From NCBI GenBank assembly GCA_025331565.1, contig JAFREQ010000027.1:2675501-2739500 (forward strand): DNA of 64,000 nucleotides, read 5' to 3'. The notes under the pieces were generated by a model. That model had not been told where the DNA came from. It was given only the letters and a program-made list of their open reading frames with translations, and did no database searches. The translations under genes and the position numbers were made by a program. Shown here piece by piece: positions 1 to 11,344 of the stretch (position 1 is its first letter; each line of letters begins with the position of its first letter). This DNA is from Holacanthus passer. Taxonomy: Eukaryota > Chordata > Actinopteri > Pomacanthidae.

Positions 1-190
1 CCGACCTCACTGCGGCTCTTGTGGCTGAATGAGAGTAAATCCCTGCAGACAGGATTTAAAGTGATGTGGGAGGCCTCCACAGAGGAGCACAGCAGCCAAT
101 GGGAGGGCATATATGTATATATTAATGTCCATGTAAGTCACATACAGGTGTAATGTTTGAGTGTCCACATACTTTTGGCCTTATAATGTA
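1..190 (+). repeat. Tc1/mariner-like element, 3' end
   Basis: The segment ends with TGTCCACATACTTTTGGCC at about 157-175, which I recognise as the terminal repeat of a common fish Tc1-like transposon; a second isolated copy of this end lies near 9.64 kb. Upstream, frame +1 is open from base 1 to 156 and contains NESKSLQTG and WEASTEEHSSQWEG, which resemble the distal part of that element. The left part lies outside the window, so whether the rest of the transposase is intact cannot be judged. Family assignment is from memory; the terminal motif is read directly. Confidence 0.65.
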
Positions 191-590
191 TTTCTATAGG
201 TTGATGTATTAAAACTGAATGAAAAGAAAATCTTTCATTAATGCATTTCAAAGTAAAAGCCTTTATGAATGATGCTTTGATTTTGTTTACATTTGTCATA
301 ATTTTTGAGATGTAATTCAACATTGTATGATTGTTTTTTACAATTATTGATGTGTTCATTGATTATAATTACACATCCATTCATTAAAAAACTATACATT
401 GAGGGCACACTAAAGACTCCATGATGAGATGCCAGGAAGAGGTAGAACTCGTGTCAGATGTGAGACAGACGACGGTGTTGAATGGTGTGAAATTTACATC
501 AAAAATTTCATAGCACTTCTCCAAAATCTGATACACACACGCACAGACTCACACACTCCTACACACAAACGCAGACCTGAACAGGGATAT

Positions 591-646
591 ACACACACAC
601 ACACACACAGGTGCGATAACTGTGTGTGTGGGTGTGTGTGTGTGTG
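591..646. repeat. Compound (AC)n...(TG)n microsatellite
   Basis: An AC array (591-609) is followed after about 11 bases by a TG array (621-646) interrupted once by GG, and then by CT repeats. The two arrays are complementary and could fold back on each other. Confidence 0.95.
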
Positions 647-1106
647 CAGTCCCTCTCTCTCTCTGAGCGGGCAGTAGGCCAAAGAGGGTTTTAACACGCT
701 TAATGGGATTTCACACTCTGAAGTACACACACGTACACACTCTCGGACACACAATAATGTTGAAGATAAACATGTCTGAAAGCTATGTGTGATCCCAGAC
801 ACATAAACACACACCCACACATGCACACTCTGATATAAAAGGATTTGTCAGGCTCCCACATTGTACACATGCAAAACTAATGGACTCCAATGTCCACACA
901 GTAACATTACTGTTACTCACTCATTTCCAAAAGACGCGGCTTTACACACCTGCCAGAAAGGAAACTGTGTCCTCCGAACACGTCTGTCCAGCATCAGCGT
1001 TGCATTAGTACCACAGTGGTCATTGTGACTCCGCTACTCTTCAGGTGGTGTTAAAGGAGTTCTCCACTGCAAATCTGAGTCTTTTGAGTGTAAAGTACTT
1101 GCTGCC

Positions 1107-1120
1107 GGGGGGGGGGGGGG
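1107..1120 (+). repeat. Poly-G run (G14)
   Basis: Fourteen consecutive G residues. Such runs are prone to slippage and assembly error and can take part in quadruplex structures. Confidence 0.95.
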
Positions 1121-1549
1121 CTGGAAAGGTGACAGAGAAGTTTGTAGCTGGCTTTTCTTGCAGAGGAGGACAGCTGTAGTAAGATTGGATTCACAGCAGT
1201 GACTATAAATCCCAACTCAGAGACGCAGCTAAAAAAAATGTGTCAAAGTGTTTATAGAAACTTTCCTAACCACTCCTGCACCATAATCCATTTCTCCACC
1301 GTTGATCTGGACGTTCGGTTTGTTCTGAACGCTCATTGCTTCGCCAATACAAGACTGAATATAATAGTTCTGATGGAGCTTCTGAGCTGCAGCTACAGGC
1401 AACAGTGCTACATGAAAGTAGTGTAAATAGCTCTGTTGTGTGAAACTTACTGAACAGTACAGATCAACAACAGCAGTGTGACAAGTTTACATGGACATTT
1501 TGACATTTTTTCTCTGTCGCATCTCTGCCAAAGTCACACAAGCATTTAT

Positions 1550-1790
1550 AGTAAAACTGGGATTCTGTGCAAAACAGAAATAAAACAGAATGTCATCATT
1601 TGCTTTTTCACACATACTCAACTGATAAACAGTACAAAGACAACATATTTAATGTCTGACCTCATCAACTTCAGTCATTTTTCTAAAAACATGCTTATTC
1701 TGACTATAACCTTCCTCAAATTAATACATGAAACAATTCAATTTTTTTCCTACATTGTTTTGTTCTTTTGAGGTTTGACTGGCATTCTGT
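1550..1790 (+). mobile_element. Non-autonomous DNA transposon copy (family A), truncated
   Basis: Shows GTGCAAAACAGAAATAAAAC and then AACAGTACAAAGACAACATA, followed by TTAATGTCTGACCTCATCAA. These match in order the left part of the better copy at 13.6-14.1 kb. The copy fades out after about 1740 and lacks the conserved internal hairpin and the right end. The open frame at 1478-1771 is incidental. Probably a Tc1/mariner-type relic by recall of the full-length relative. Confidence 0.65.
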
Positions 1791-1907
1791 TTATCTCAAA
1801 GTGCCCAATTTGCATAACGATAGTGGATTAATTTGCACTTTCTTTTGCAGATTTACTAGAAAATTGGTTAAACATCGGCACTAAATTTTGTTGGAAACCT
1901 GGTTATT

Positions 1908-1985
1908 GTTGCATGTCGCGCCCTTCTCTCTCTCCCAGTGTTTCTTCTCTATCTAAACTGTTGTAATCCAATAAAGGCTACAAGC
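1908..1985 (+). repeat. SINE-like 3' tail with AATAAAGGC
   Basis: Reads TTGCATGTCGCGCCCTTCTC, then CTCTCTCCCAGTGTTTC, then CCAATAAAGGCTACAAG. This order (GCATGTC, CTCTCTC, then AATAAAGGC) is a recurrent 3' end that I associate with dispersed teleost retroposons. No tRNA-like head or polyA is evident, so it is at best a fragment. Confidence 0.45.
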
Positions 1986-2516
1986 AACAAAACTAATCTT
2001 TTGCAGTATTAGCTGTATCATATTATCCAATGTTATGTCACCCTGTTCTGCCAAAGTACCAACTCATCCATGAAACAGATATCATGCTCATGTGACAGCA
2101 GTGGATTGTACAAATAAGACTGAGAGCACATGTAGTCACTGCATCGCCACGATTCCACCTATTTCAGTTTGTGCGAATGAATCTCACTGTGCTGCATTCT
2201 GGTCTGAGCGAGCTCTAACTGCTGCAGATCCAAGCTGCCAACCTCCATGAAGGAGCAAACATTTCAGAGACACTTTTCAGGCCTACAGGCGACGACAATG
2301 CGATACTCAGAAGATTGATTTTTTTGTGTGTGAATTATTCCTGGAAGAGCACATCTGTTTAGACTCAAACACAGGTGTGTAATGGATCAATCAATTCCTC
2401 CAGAAAATTGTCTCCAGAGTTCTCGGAGAAGTGGACTGAATTTTTTCCAAACAAGCAGCTCTACTGTAGTTATCTGTTGTCTTCAGAGCATGCAGTAAAA
2501 TATGGGACCTCTACCG

Positions 2517-2549
2517 AGTGAGTGAGGGTGAGCGAGCGAGTGAGCGAGA
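2517..2549 (+). repeat. GAGTGAGC-type minisatellite
   Basis: Imperfect tandem GAGTGAG / GAGCGAG units over about 33 bp. Confidence 0.8.
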
Positions 2550-2721
2550 TTTCTTAGTAATAGAAAGCAGAGCTTATGTGCTCTGGTAGGTGGACCGTGT
2601 TATGGCCTGTCTGAAAACTTTTGCAAAGTTTGACTTTAGAACTTCAACAGACAAATGACCGGGGCTTCATACCATAACTCATGGAGGAAAGCATCTCGCT
2701 CTCTCTATTTCTACAGTATCT

Positions 2722-2766
2722 GTCTCTCTCTCTCTCACACTCACACACACACACACATACACACAG
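2722..2766 (+). repeat. (TC)n(CA)n compound microsatellite
   Basis: TC repeats run directly into CA repeats, with one TCA and one TA interruption. Confidence 0.9.
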
Positions 2767-2884
2767 CTAGCAGCAGCTGAAGAAGCATCACTCAGACACC
2801 TCAAGCTGTTAATTTCCTTCCTGTCTCGATACATGCAGCCAACTGTGAAATGTTATAAAAGCAACATGAGTGTGTCCGCTGAGC

Positions 2885-2908
2885 ACACACACACACACAC
2901 ACACACAC
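2885..2908 (+). repeat. (AC)12 microsatellite
   Basis: Uninterrupted AC array. Confidence 0.95.
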
Positions 2909-3266
2909 TCAAACAGCCAAAATCACTTTTTTTTCCCACTGCCACTGCCTGATAAACACATTATGGTTAAAAGTATTCATACGACCCGTGACTCTGCCGC
3001 CGTTGCATGTTTGCGTCTAAGCTTTCGTGTGTGTGTGTCTGCATGTGTGTGTTTGTGCGCGACAGACACGAGTGGGTTGGTGGCTGAATTTGGGAGGTCG
3101 AACGTAATGGAAATGCTGCTCACCTGCCATCCAGGTTGTCGCTGTGTTGACAGCGAGAGAGACAACCTCTGCTGTGATGGTGGGAACAGCAATTGAGATA
3201 AATGACGGAGATAATGGAACACTATGGTACAAACTTTTTTTTTTGTCTCTCTCATACGATCTCTGT

Positions 3267-3285
3267 CACACACACACACACACAC
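3267..3285 (+). repeat. (CA)9 microsatellite
   Basis: Uninterrupted CA array. Confidence 0.95.
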
Positions 3286-5248
3286 TGATAGCATATGTTC
3301 AGTTATATTTTGTGCAACAATCAAAACCATCAGCACAGTGACACATCAGGAATAATGACTTCCAGGAACCTGCTTTAATCACAGACTGTGGGACTTCTCT
3401 AAATAGATGCTTTGAAGTGAGCAGGTTGTGTTTACGGTCTCTGTAGAAGAAGCCAGACTGAGGCAAAGGGCGGAGCCAAGGTGGGGCAGGTGAGAGGGAA
3501 CCTGTCAATCACTAGTTAAACATGCCCAAATCAGTCTTCTGTGATATCATACTCTGGCGCGATTGTTTAAAAAGCTGCCAGCTGCAGAAGTCACTGAGAA
3601 CTGAGACACTTCATTTCAAAGGAATTAGTGACAATTTGATGAGCTGTGTGATTCGCGTGGAGGTAAGCAGATCTTCAGTTGTTTGAATGGTTTAAATCCT
3701 GTTTCAGGCTCGAAACTATCCACTCTTTCCAAAGATAAAACTAAGACCTGAAAAAGAAGAATACAATTGTGTATGACAAGTTTAGAAATCCCCTCATGTC
3801 CCCTCAAATTACCTTGAGACCTCTTGAGGGGCCTCGACCCCCAGATTAGGGGCCGCTGATGTTCTATTTTAATGCAATCGCCTCTGTTGCGTCTCATGAG
3901 TTTGAGTATCTGCTGCTTTTCACCAACACCGTGTCCACACAGGAGACGAAGTGTGAGCAGCTTCGGTCACAGGATGCGTTCAGGCGCAGTACATCTACAG
4001 TGCAAATATACGCTTCGGCTCGTGTTCGTGCACATGTGCAAGAGGAACGTGAGCGGCGACATGTTCTGCATACACAGCTGGATAGATGGAAGTAGAGGCA
4101 TATCTGTTCTGTCAGAGACGTGAGAGGGATGAGCTGAAACACCTTCTGTGCAGTTGTGCTGTAAAAGCCTCAACGTGTTGACATTAGCCTGCGTCGTAGC
4201 AGTTGTTATACCAGGAAGTTTTTTTTGAAGGCTCACTGACAAACACACTTTTAGAGAAGTCACAGCAACATGTTAAAACTCTGCTTTAAAGCGAGAGACA
4301 AAGTGCTCTGTGTTGCATTAGTTCACTTGGTGCAGCTGGCAGGATTTTACAGCAGATTTGTGTTGTTCAAATCTGATTTATTCTCGAAGAGATGAGGATT
4401 TGGAAAATGCAGAGGAAGGTTGTGCAACAGGCCAAACTTGGAATGGGGCTGCCTTTGTTTTGTGTCAGTAACATTGGAGCTTGTCTGTGCAACACTTGTC
4501 AGATTGATAATTTGGCTTTAATGCTCGATCTTAAGATTTTGTCCCACCTGCTTTTGTCATAATGCACCTCCTGCGGTTCAGTTCTGGAGCTGGGACCCAG
4601 CCACTGACAGCAGCTGTCGCGGCTCTGCTGCCATTGAAGCTCATCTGGAGTTTTTAGTACTTAAAGTTTCACTTGGCAGTTGTGCACACTGGCAAGTTTC
4701 AAACCAAGTCATCATATAACATAATGTCAGTAAACTGCACATGGCTGGTCAATACTTGCCAAATAAGAATGCTTTTTAAAGTCCAACTTTCACTTGATGG
4801 AGCTGTGACTCATCTCTCTAAGAGAAATTGTTATGCTTTGCTTGAACTTTGGATTGAAAATATTACGAGATATTTAACTTAAGAAGAAAAAAAAAGAAAA
4901 GGTCACACTGGGTGAAGATAAATCACAGACATATTATGCAAAAATCTGCAGCAATACTTCACTGACCAAATCCTTTTCTGATGCTGCTCGACTTTGTGAT
5001 TTAGGCTGATTAAATGTTTTGTAGTTTTACATTAAAATCTTTAATTTCTAAACTCTGAGGTGAAGAGAATCTGAGCAGCATCTGGGCCGACTTGTTTAAA
5101 TTCAGTGTTGTCCTGCGCATGATGTGTTTTATCTTTCTCAAAAATCTAATAGTACATTGTTCCCTGATGTGCACGAAACCACCACTGAAACAGGAGCTGC
5201 AGGGCAACGACAGTCTCAATGACACGACAGGACAATGGACCACTCGCT

Positions 5249-5250
<2 letters not shown>

Positions 5251-5286
<36 letters not shown>
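5251..5286 (+). repeat. (CA)18 microsatellite
   Basis: Uninterrupted CA array; the 116-codon frame across it (5092-5442) is an artefact of the repeat. Confidence 0.97.
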
Positions 5287-5287
<1 letters not shown>

Positions 5288-6741
5288 TACACAGACACAT
5301 CACTAAGCCTTTGTCGTTGTCAATATGTGCAAATACAGTTGTGTATCAGCTGACAGTGTCCATACAGCAAACATACACTAAGTACACAAACACACAAATG
5401 CTTTTAAGAAACACTCAAAGGACCTTCGAGAGCAAATTTTAATCTGATCCCATCTGAGAATAAAAGACAGTGAGTGAGCGCTGACTGGATGAGTGGGTTT
5501 ATATTATAACTTAAAGCACCTGAAAATATATTTTTAAATCTTACTTTACTAAATTAAGAAGCAGCAGCTAAACAAGCTTTAGTTAAGTTAGAAAAAAACA
5601 CTTAATTACAACTTAAAGAAGTTGAACTCAACTCTGTAGGGATGTGATTTGATTGTGTTTGATTGACAGCGTCGTCTCTGCATCAGCATAAACAAACAAC
5701 CCGTCTACAGTCATCTGATTGTATCATCACCTCCTCTTGTTTCTCTAAACAGTGCAGACAGAGACAAAGGCTGGATGTTACTTTCTTCATGACGACAACA
5801 TTTGCTGCCCGAGTTGATGATGGGTAAAACTTTCACCAGCTCATTGATGAAGCAGCCTGAACCCTGAATCCAACAACTCTGTATCAGCAGTGATCGTCCA
5901 GCTTTGACAAAACAAACAACTCATGATCCACTTCCTAGCTTTCTCTGGGCCTTTCTCTCATGTCACACAGTCTTCATCAGCAGATAGTGTCTCAGTCAAA
6001 CAGTAAACTCAGATATATGAGCTCAGTAACTTATCATAGTTTAGGGCTTCTCATTCGCTTCCACTGATCAAGACAGTGCAATGTGGTTGAAACCAGCACC
6101 AGAAACAAATCTTATAAGTGAACCTTGAAGTGGGATTGTTTTGTGAAACTACTACTTTCAAGGTCAAGGCTGAACTGTCGCTCTCAGCTGCAGAGCAAAC
6201 TCCATCCACTGATGTCGCTCCCTCGTTGACTCGTTCACTCCTCCCTCTGTAATAAACACTCAATGGTTCACTCTGTGGCAGCACTAAATCAAGATTTTGG
6301 ACACTTAAAAATCATTTTGCAGCATCGCTGACAGCTGTGGCATCACACAGCTGTCAGATGCTGCACTGCAACATGTGACAATGTGGGATTGTTTGCAGGT
6401 TTAACACCTTAATTCATCTGAGGTGAAATTCTAAATTCACAAATCTGTCCTGTAAAATAACAAGTGATGTAACTAATAATACTGTGTTAATGTAGGAGCC
6501 CATTGCTTATAGAGAGGATGTACTAGGAAATCAGATTTTAATTTTGTATCTTGTATCTAAATGTCTTTCTCCATGTTTCCATGAATGTTGCTTTCACTCA
6601 CTTGATGACTCGGCGTGTGCCTGCTTTGTAAATGTGTGTCTGGATAATAGAGAAACCAGTGATTGATGGAAAGGTTAATCATTCAAGACAGATGGTATGT
6701 GCGGCTAAATCAGCATTAGGTGAAGTCAGACTCTCTCTCAT

Positions 6742-6770
6742 TGTGTGTGTGTGTGTGTGTGCGTGCGTGT
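6742..6770 (+). repeat. (TG)n(CGTG)n microsatellite
   Basis: A TG array grades into GCGTGCGTG. It borders the left side of the CpG-rich patch at 6781-7080. Confidence 0.95.
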
Positions 6771-6780
6771 ACATCAGTGC

Positions 6781-7080
6781 GTGCACGCCTGCTTAGGTCG
6801 TAACGAGCCGGTGTCCGCCACTTGATTGGCCGTGAGTGGAGGGAGAGCCGGCCGGTCGGGCATCATGGGAACCAGCAGCCTCGTTATTTTCAGCGTACGG
6901 AGGCGAGAATAAAAAGCGGTATCCGCCTCCTAACATGTTTTGTTTGCGCGTGTGGGAAAGCTGCTCTGTGACATGAGAGACAAAGCAGCTAGCGACCGGG
7001 CGGGAGCTGAGGTCAACACCTCATCACGCCGGCGCCTCATCCGACTCCATACAGAAACCTCGCCAAGGTCGTTTGAAAGC
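6781..7080. promoter_or_regulatory. CpG-island-like patch
   Basis: By hand count the 300 bases contain about 58% G+C and 26 CpG dinucleotides, an observed/expected ratio near 1, against a background strongly depleted in CpG. It contains GTGGGAA (6952-6958), the core recognised by RBPJ-type factors, and a TATA-like GAATAAAAAG at about 6907. Fish unmethylated promoters and some enhancers look like this. No transcript or exon can be assigned, so promoter identity is inference only. Confidence 0.4.
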
Positions 7081-7121
7081 AGCTGGGACTCAAGTGGTGA
7101 TTGGAATGACCCTACATGGAG

Positions 7122-7124
<3 letters not shown>

Positions 7125-7164
<40 letters not shown>
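7125..7164 (+). repeat. (GT)20 microsatellite
   Basis: Perfect 40-bp GT array bordering the right side of the CpG-rich patch. The frames on both strands through it are repeat translations. Confidence 0.98.
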
Positions 7165-7166
<2 letters not shown>

Positions 7167-8639
7167 CAAATCTGATGAGACTCAGTGAACCTTTTGTCTA
7201 AACCTCATAAAATCTGTTGACCTAAGGACACTGCCTCGCTGGATTGCTGCCACAAACACACAAACACACACGCGGCTTTAATGCACAGCTTGCTGATGTG
7301 CTAAGACATGCATCACGGCAGCAATGCTTCCATGCATTACATACATAAAACATGACTCCGTGTTAACAAAATGCCTCCAAACTCACGCACACAAACACAT
7401 TCACACATGAGCTGGAAAAGGAGGAGAAGGAGGCAGCGAGCCGCGGCCGGCACAACGTGATGAATGTGTTTTTACATCCCGTAAACACCGAAAGAAACTC
7501 TCTCCCACAAACACATGCGGGTCCAGACGAGGAAGGAGAGTCGGAGAGAAACTGAGTGGCAGGTTTGGAGAAGGAGGGGAGGGAGGGATTGTGATGAGAG
7601 GAGGAAAACAAAAGCGTCTTCTCCATCACAACAGATGGGAGATATTTTTGTGGGTTTAAAATGCATAGACGCTTGATTATTTTTTATGTATTTTGGAATT
7701 TATAGTGCAATCATCCGAGCCCCCCACGGATGGATACTGTTCTTCAATGAAAACAGCCGGTCCTGGTTGCTCAAAACAACATATGTTCATGTCTTCCTGG
7801 CGTGCGGCCATGTCAACAATGACCGACCTCTCTGTCGGTGGAAAGGGAGGAAACATGTTGTCATACTGCAGCAAAACCTCTTGGCCGTTCTCAGACGAGG
7901 GCGACCGGACATCTCGAAGAATTTAGTCCTGAATTATGAGCAGGCGTCCTGAACCTGAATCCTGTTTGTCCCAAAAATAAACGCTGAGTTTTGATTAGTT
8001 ATAACTTAATAAAACCTTTAATACTGATCGCTTTAACACAATCTCTGGTGTTGCCCACAGACAGGAACTGCAGGGTGGCCTGTAAAATTTTAAAGTCTGC
8101 AGCCTACATGAATTATGGCTGTAGTTTTTTTTAGCCGTGTACAGTGTGAATAACGACTCACAACAGCGACGCACAGCTACGACACTTGTAATTATTTATG
8201 TAGAGAAATTCATCCATCATTGACATGGAGCTCGGTGTCCCAGGACCAGGTGAACATGCAGCCAACCAGCAAACACGTTACTGCAGGTACTGGGAGGGAA
8301 ATACCCATGAATCATTGCTGCATTATTATTGCTGCAGCCATGGAGAAGGATAGATGTGACAGATTTTGTGAATCAAAGTCAGTATAATGATTCACACACA
8401 GTTACATACAACAGAGTCGTGTTTCTGTTTCCTAATGACAGACAGTTGACTTCATGAACAGATATAATTCATTTTAGCATTAACTTTTCTCTGGTCACCC
8501 TGTTTCAGCTCGTTAAAAAAGATAGAAAGTCAGAAAACATGCGAGCGGCTGCATTGGTGTAGACAGTTCTGGTGAGAAGATGAAACACAATCCAGGTTCG
8601 ACATCAATGGTTTCAACATTGTTTGAAAGTCGCTGCAAA
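7165..8639. other. Gene-free stretch, partly CpG-rich
   Basis: The part 7430-7930 keeps many CpGs and carries overlapping frames on both strands (for example 7686-7952 plus and 7677-7874 minus), none with family resemblance. The rest is ordinary AT-rich DNA. Confidence 0.5.
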
Positions 8640-8985
8640 GGTTTAAAGTTGCTATATTCAATTACTTTGTTAATAGATCAAACGTCCGTGCGGATATGAA
8701 AGGTGTCGCTCGTACTCATGAAGCCGAGGTTAATTACCAGTGTTTAGCGTTTTCCGATGCTGCAGATGTTTGAAACGACGCAGCTCTGATGGACCAACTG
8801 TATCCACGTATCCAGTCACAGTCGGCCGACAGACAACGTTATCAACCAGCTGGTGAAGAGCGGAGACCAAAACAGAGATAAAAGAAGAGTAAATATTGGA
8901 CTTATATTGATCAGGTAGTGGACACACACACACACACACGACTAATGTTGCTCTGTGCATATTTATGGATGTGTTTGCCATTACC
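8640..8985 (+). repeat. Dispersed repeat family B, copy 1
   Basis: Begins with TAAAGTTGCTATATTCAAT, continues with GGTGTCGCTCGTACTCATGA and then GGAGACCAAAACAGAGATAA, AGTAAATATTGGACTTA and AATGTTGCTCTGTG. The same blocks in the same order occur at 11.0, 23.7 and 41.6 kb and inverted at 11.35 kb. A short AC array (8922-8939) interrupts this copy. It is a common teleost family of unknown class to me, with no coding capacity. Confidence 0.7.
8922..8939 (+). repeat. (AC)9 microsatellite
   Basis: Uninterrupted AC array inside the family B copy. Confidence 0.95.
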
Positions 8986-9156
8986 AGCTAAAAATTGATA
9001 ATCGCTAAAAATAAAATCACTTAATGCAGATTTAACCAAATTTTTTACTGGATGATGCTGCGTTTTTTTCTTTGCTGTTCCTCTGCTTTGCACCTTTGCT
9101 ATACCAGACAGTCTGGGTAGGGGGCAGCTCCCAGTGACACCTGTTGAGACCTTCAT

Positions 9157-9189
9157 GATAATAATAATAATAATCACAATAATAATAAT
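9157..9189 (+). repeat. (ATA)n trinucleotide repeat
   Basis: Two ATA/AAT blocks separated by TCACA. Confidence 0.9.
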
Positions 9190-9638
9190 GCTGATTGGTG
9201 TGATCAGTGTTTTAAGGTAACAATGGAAACAGTTGTACGGCAGTGAGGGTGATTATGGTGATAATGATAGTAATTATTTTTCCTGTCACTGCTTCTTTTC
9301 TGTTTTTCCTCTCCTTCTTTTATTTAGTGCAGCTCTTACAATTCCCTCACCTTCCTCACACCTCTGTGCAGATCAACACACTCAGACACGTGAATAACTC
9401 CACAGGTTACTTTGCACACCACAAACGTCTGCTCTTGACAGCAACATGTTCCCCCCTTTCTCTTCCTCCTTCCTTTCCTTAATTATTTATATGGTCTCAT
9501 GTTTTTCTTGTCATGTTCTTTGAAGTCACACTTTTGTCACGCTTAAATAAAATATATACATAGAAAAAAAGAGTAGACACTAGAAAGCAAAGTTGAGTCC
9601 TGTTTCCTACAAACTGGTTGTTTTTAACCATGAACACT
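9190..9638. other. Gene-free stretch
   Basis: AT- and pyrimidine-rich sequence. The frame at 9243-9482 is hydrophobic by composition and has no recognisable similarity. Confidence 0.5.
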
Positions 9639-9669
9639 GGTGTCCACATACTTTTGGCCATATAGAGTA
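9639..9669 (+). repeat. Isolated Tc1-like terminal sequence
   Basis: Reads GGTGTCCACATACTTTTGGC then CATATAG, nearly the same as the end at 157-180. No adjoining transposase sequence is visible, so this is a solo end or a heavily decayed copy. Confidence 0.6.
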
Positions 9670-10603
9670 CTAAATGACTCAGGACTGTAAACTGGTGAGG
9701 TTAGACAATCATAAAGCAATGGCATTGAGATTTGCAATGGTCTTCTTGAGTGATTAAATTGATTTTCTTGCACATCAAATAATTTGCCAAAATAATACAA
9801 TAAGACAATTCTACATTCAAAACAGCTGAGAGATCGTTTCTCACCTCCACTCTTTGTGTAAACGCTCTGTGAAGAATCGCTTACGCAACCGGCATAACAC
9901 GCTTTGATTGGCATCTCTGAGCGAGCTGGAGGTGCTGCATCAAAGCTTCATTTCCACGCTCGCAGTTCCACTCAGACACAACAAGCTGCTAATAATCTGT
10001 TTGACCACCGTCATACTTCGCCACCGCTTCCCTCTTTGTTCTGTCAACCTCCTCATATTCTCCGTTTTATGTTCCGGCATTTGAATACTTGGCGAACATG
10101 CACACATTAAAAAGGGGCCAGATGCATTGAAATGCCTGCTGCTCTTTTCATGCATCCGCCGACGATTAAGTGCCATAAAATCGAATGTTCCCGAGTGTCG
10201 ACACCACCAAAAGAGATTAATTCAAACAACTGAAAAATGTGATCAAGCCGTTACCAACAAATAAAAGAATAAGACATAACTGTCTAAGTGTCTTTCTTGA
10301 ATCATCGTCTCCATCAAGTTTTCAATGATTCATGATGTTTTGTATCAATGCTTTATGCCCACATTTCAACCAAAAACAAATTTATTTCCCTCACAGATAA
10401 ACCAGCTGTCTTTGATATATTAGCCCAACAGAAGTCCGACTTCAGTTTGCTTCTGGATGTATTTTGTTGATAAGTTCTTCATAATTCAGCTCTGACATTG
10501 CTGGAAACATTGTGACTTTAATCCACAACATTTGATGATCTGATGCTCTTTGAGGTGTCACACTTTCCTGAAAACATGCGATACGCTGCAATACAGACCC
10601 TTT

Positions 10604-10605
<2 letters not shown>
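9670..10605. other. Gene-free stretch
   Basis: The portion 9900-10180 is CpG-containing and looks more complex than its surroundings, with overlapping frames on both strands, none recognisable. Nothing else is identifiable. Confidence 0.5.

Positions 10606-10641
<36 letters not shown>
10606..10641 (+). repeat. (AC)18 microsatellite
   Basis: Perfect AC array. Confidence 0.98.
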
Positions 10642-10643
<2 letters not shown>

Positions 10644-10714
10644 GTCATGTACCAGTGGACCAGCCTGTTCCTATAGCAGCATGTGACCTATTAACACAAC
10701 AACATGCTCAAATA

Positions 10715-10870
10715 CAGTGGTGAGATGTAACTAAGTATTTTTGCTCAAGTACTAATTTGAGTTACTTTACTTCTCAGATGGAAAGATGGTGTGTTTTAGC
10801 TCATTATGTTTATTTAGCAGCTGTTACTTTGCAGAAGAGTTTACATATAAACATTATATAAAGCAGTAAA
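10715..10870 (+). mobile_element. CAGTGGTGG-type MITE (family C), truncated copy
   Basis: Begins CAGTGGTGAGATGTAACTAA and continues with TTGCTCAAGTACTAATTTGA and GTTACTTTGCAGAAGAGTTT. The order of blocks matches the longer copies at 31.75 and 58.92 kb. Terminal CAGTGGTGG and the lack of coding sequence suggest a hAT-type MITE, but the superfamily is inference. The right end is missing. Confidence 0.6.
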
Positions 10871-11019
10871 CTGAATCACCGTGACTCACCGGAATATTTA
10901 AGTGAGTCACAGCTTTAGCACTAATAATCAATTAACATTTCTATATTTCATGAGCTGTTCTGCTGCATAATGAGGACTTTTTAAACTTTTTTTCCCTTAC
11001 ACTATGACGATATGAAAAC

Positions 11020-11340
11020 ACAGTGAACTGGGTCACCGGCAGCGATGAACCTGCAGAGGACAATCACCCGAGTTTCAGCTCATTGTTTCACTCCGGCTGC
11101 TCTCATAGTGTCATTTTCAGCTGTTTTCAGAGGAAGAAACTGGCAAACAAAGTGAAGCAGTTTGCAGATGAAGAGCCAGATATTTCCCTCAGGAGTTGGT
11201 TGAGACCAAAAACAGAGCTCAAAGAGTGAATGTTGGACTCAACAGGTGGCAAAAACATGATTGCTCGATAACTAGTTGATGTAAAAATACACAACTGTTT
11301 TCTACTTTTATAGATAGATTTGCAGTGCAAGTTTAATATT
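11020..11340 (+). repeat. Dispersed repeat family B, copy 2
   Basis: Contains TTTTCAGAGGAAGAAACTGG, GAAGAGCCAGATATTTCCCT, CAGGAGTTGGTTGAGACCAA and AGAGTGAATGTTGGACT in family order. The open frame at 11023-11229 is just this repeat. It lies back to back with an inverted copy that starts at once on its right. Confidence 0.7.
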
Positions 11341-11344
11341 TGCT

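Larger units (their letters stand above)
191..1549. other. Non-coding stretch with simple repeats
   Basis: AT-rich DNA with CA/TG arrays and a run of 14 G. No open frame here resembles a protein; those at 429-826 are translations of the CA/TG arrays, and 138-359 on the minus strand is AT-rich without similarity that I recognise. Confidence 0.6.
1990..6741. other. Gene-free stretch
   Basis: About 4.7 kb with CA/CT arrays, short T and A runs and no recognisable coding sequence. Overlapping open frames around 2870-3341 are translations of CA arrays, and those at 3859-4263 overlap each other on both strands without family resemblance. The piece near 3465-3560, with GGCGGAGCCAAGGTGGGGC and CTGTCAATCAC, resembles a dispersed fish repeat, but I am not sure. 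Confidence 0.55.

Noticed and set aside
429..826. Cys/Val- and Thr/His-rich frames on both strands, repeated at many CA/GT arrays across the window
   Set aside because: These are direct translations of dinucleotide repeats (CVCV or THTH).
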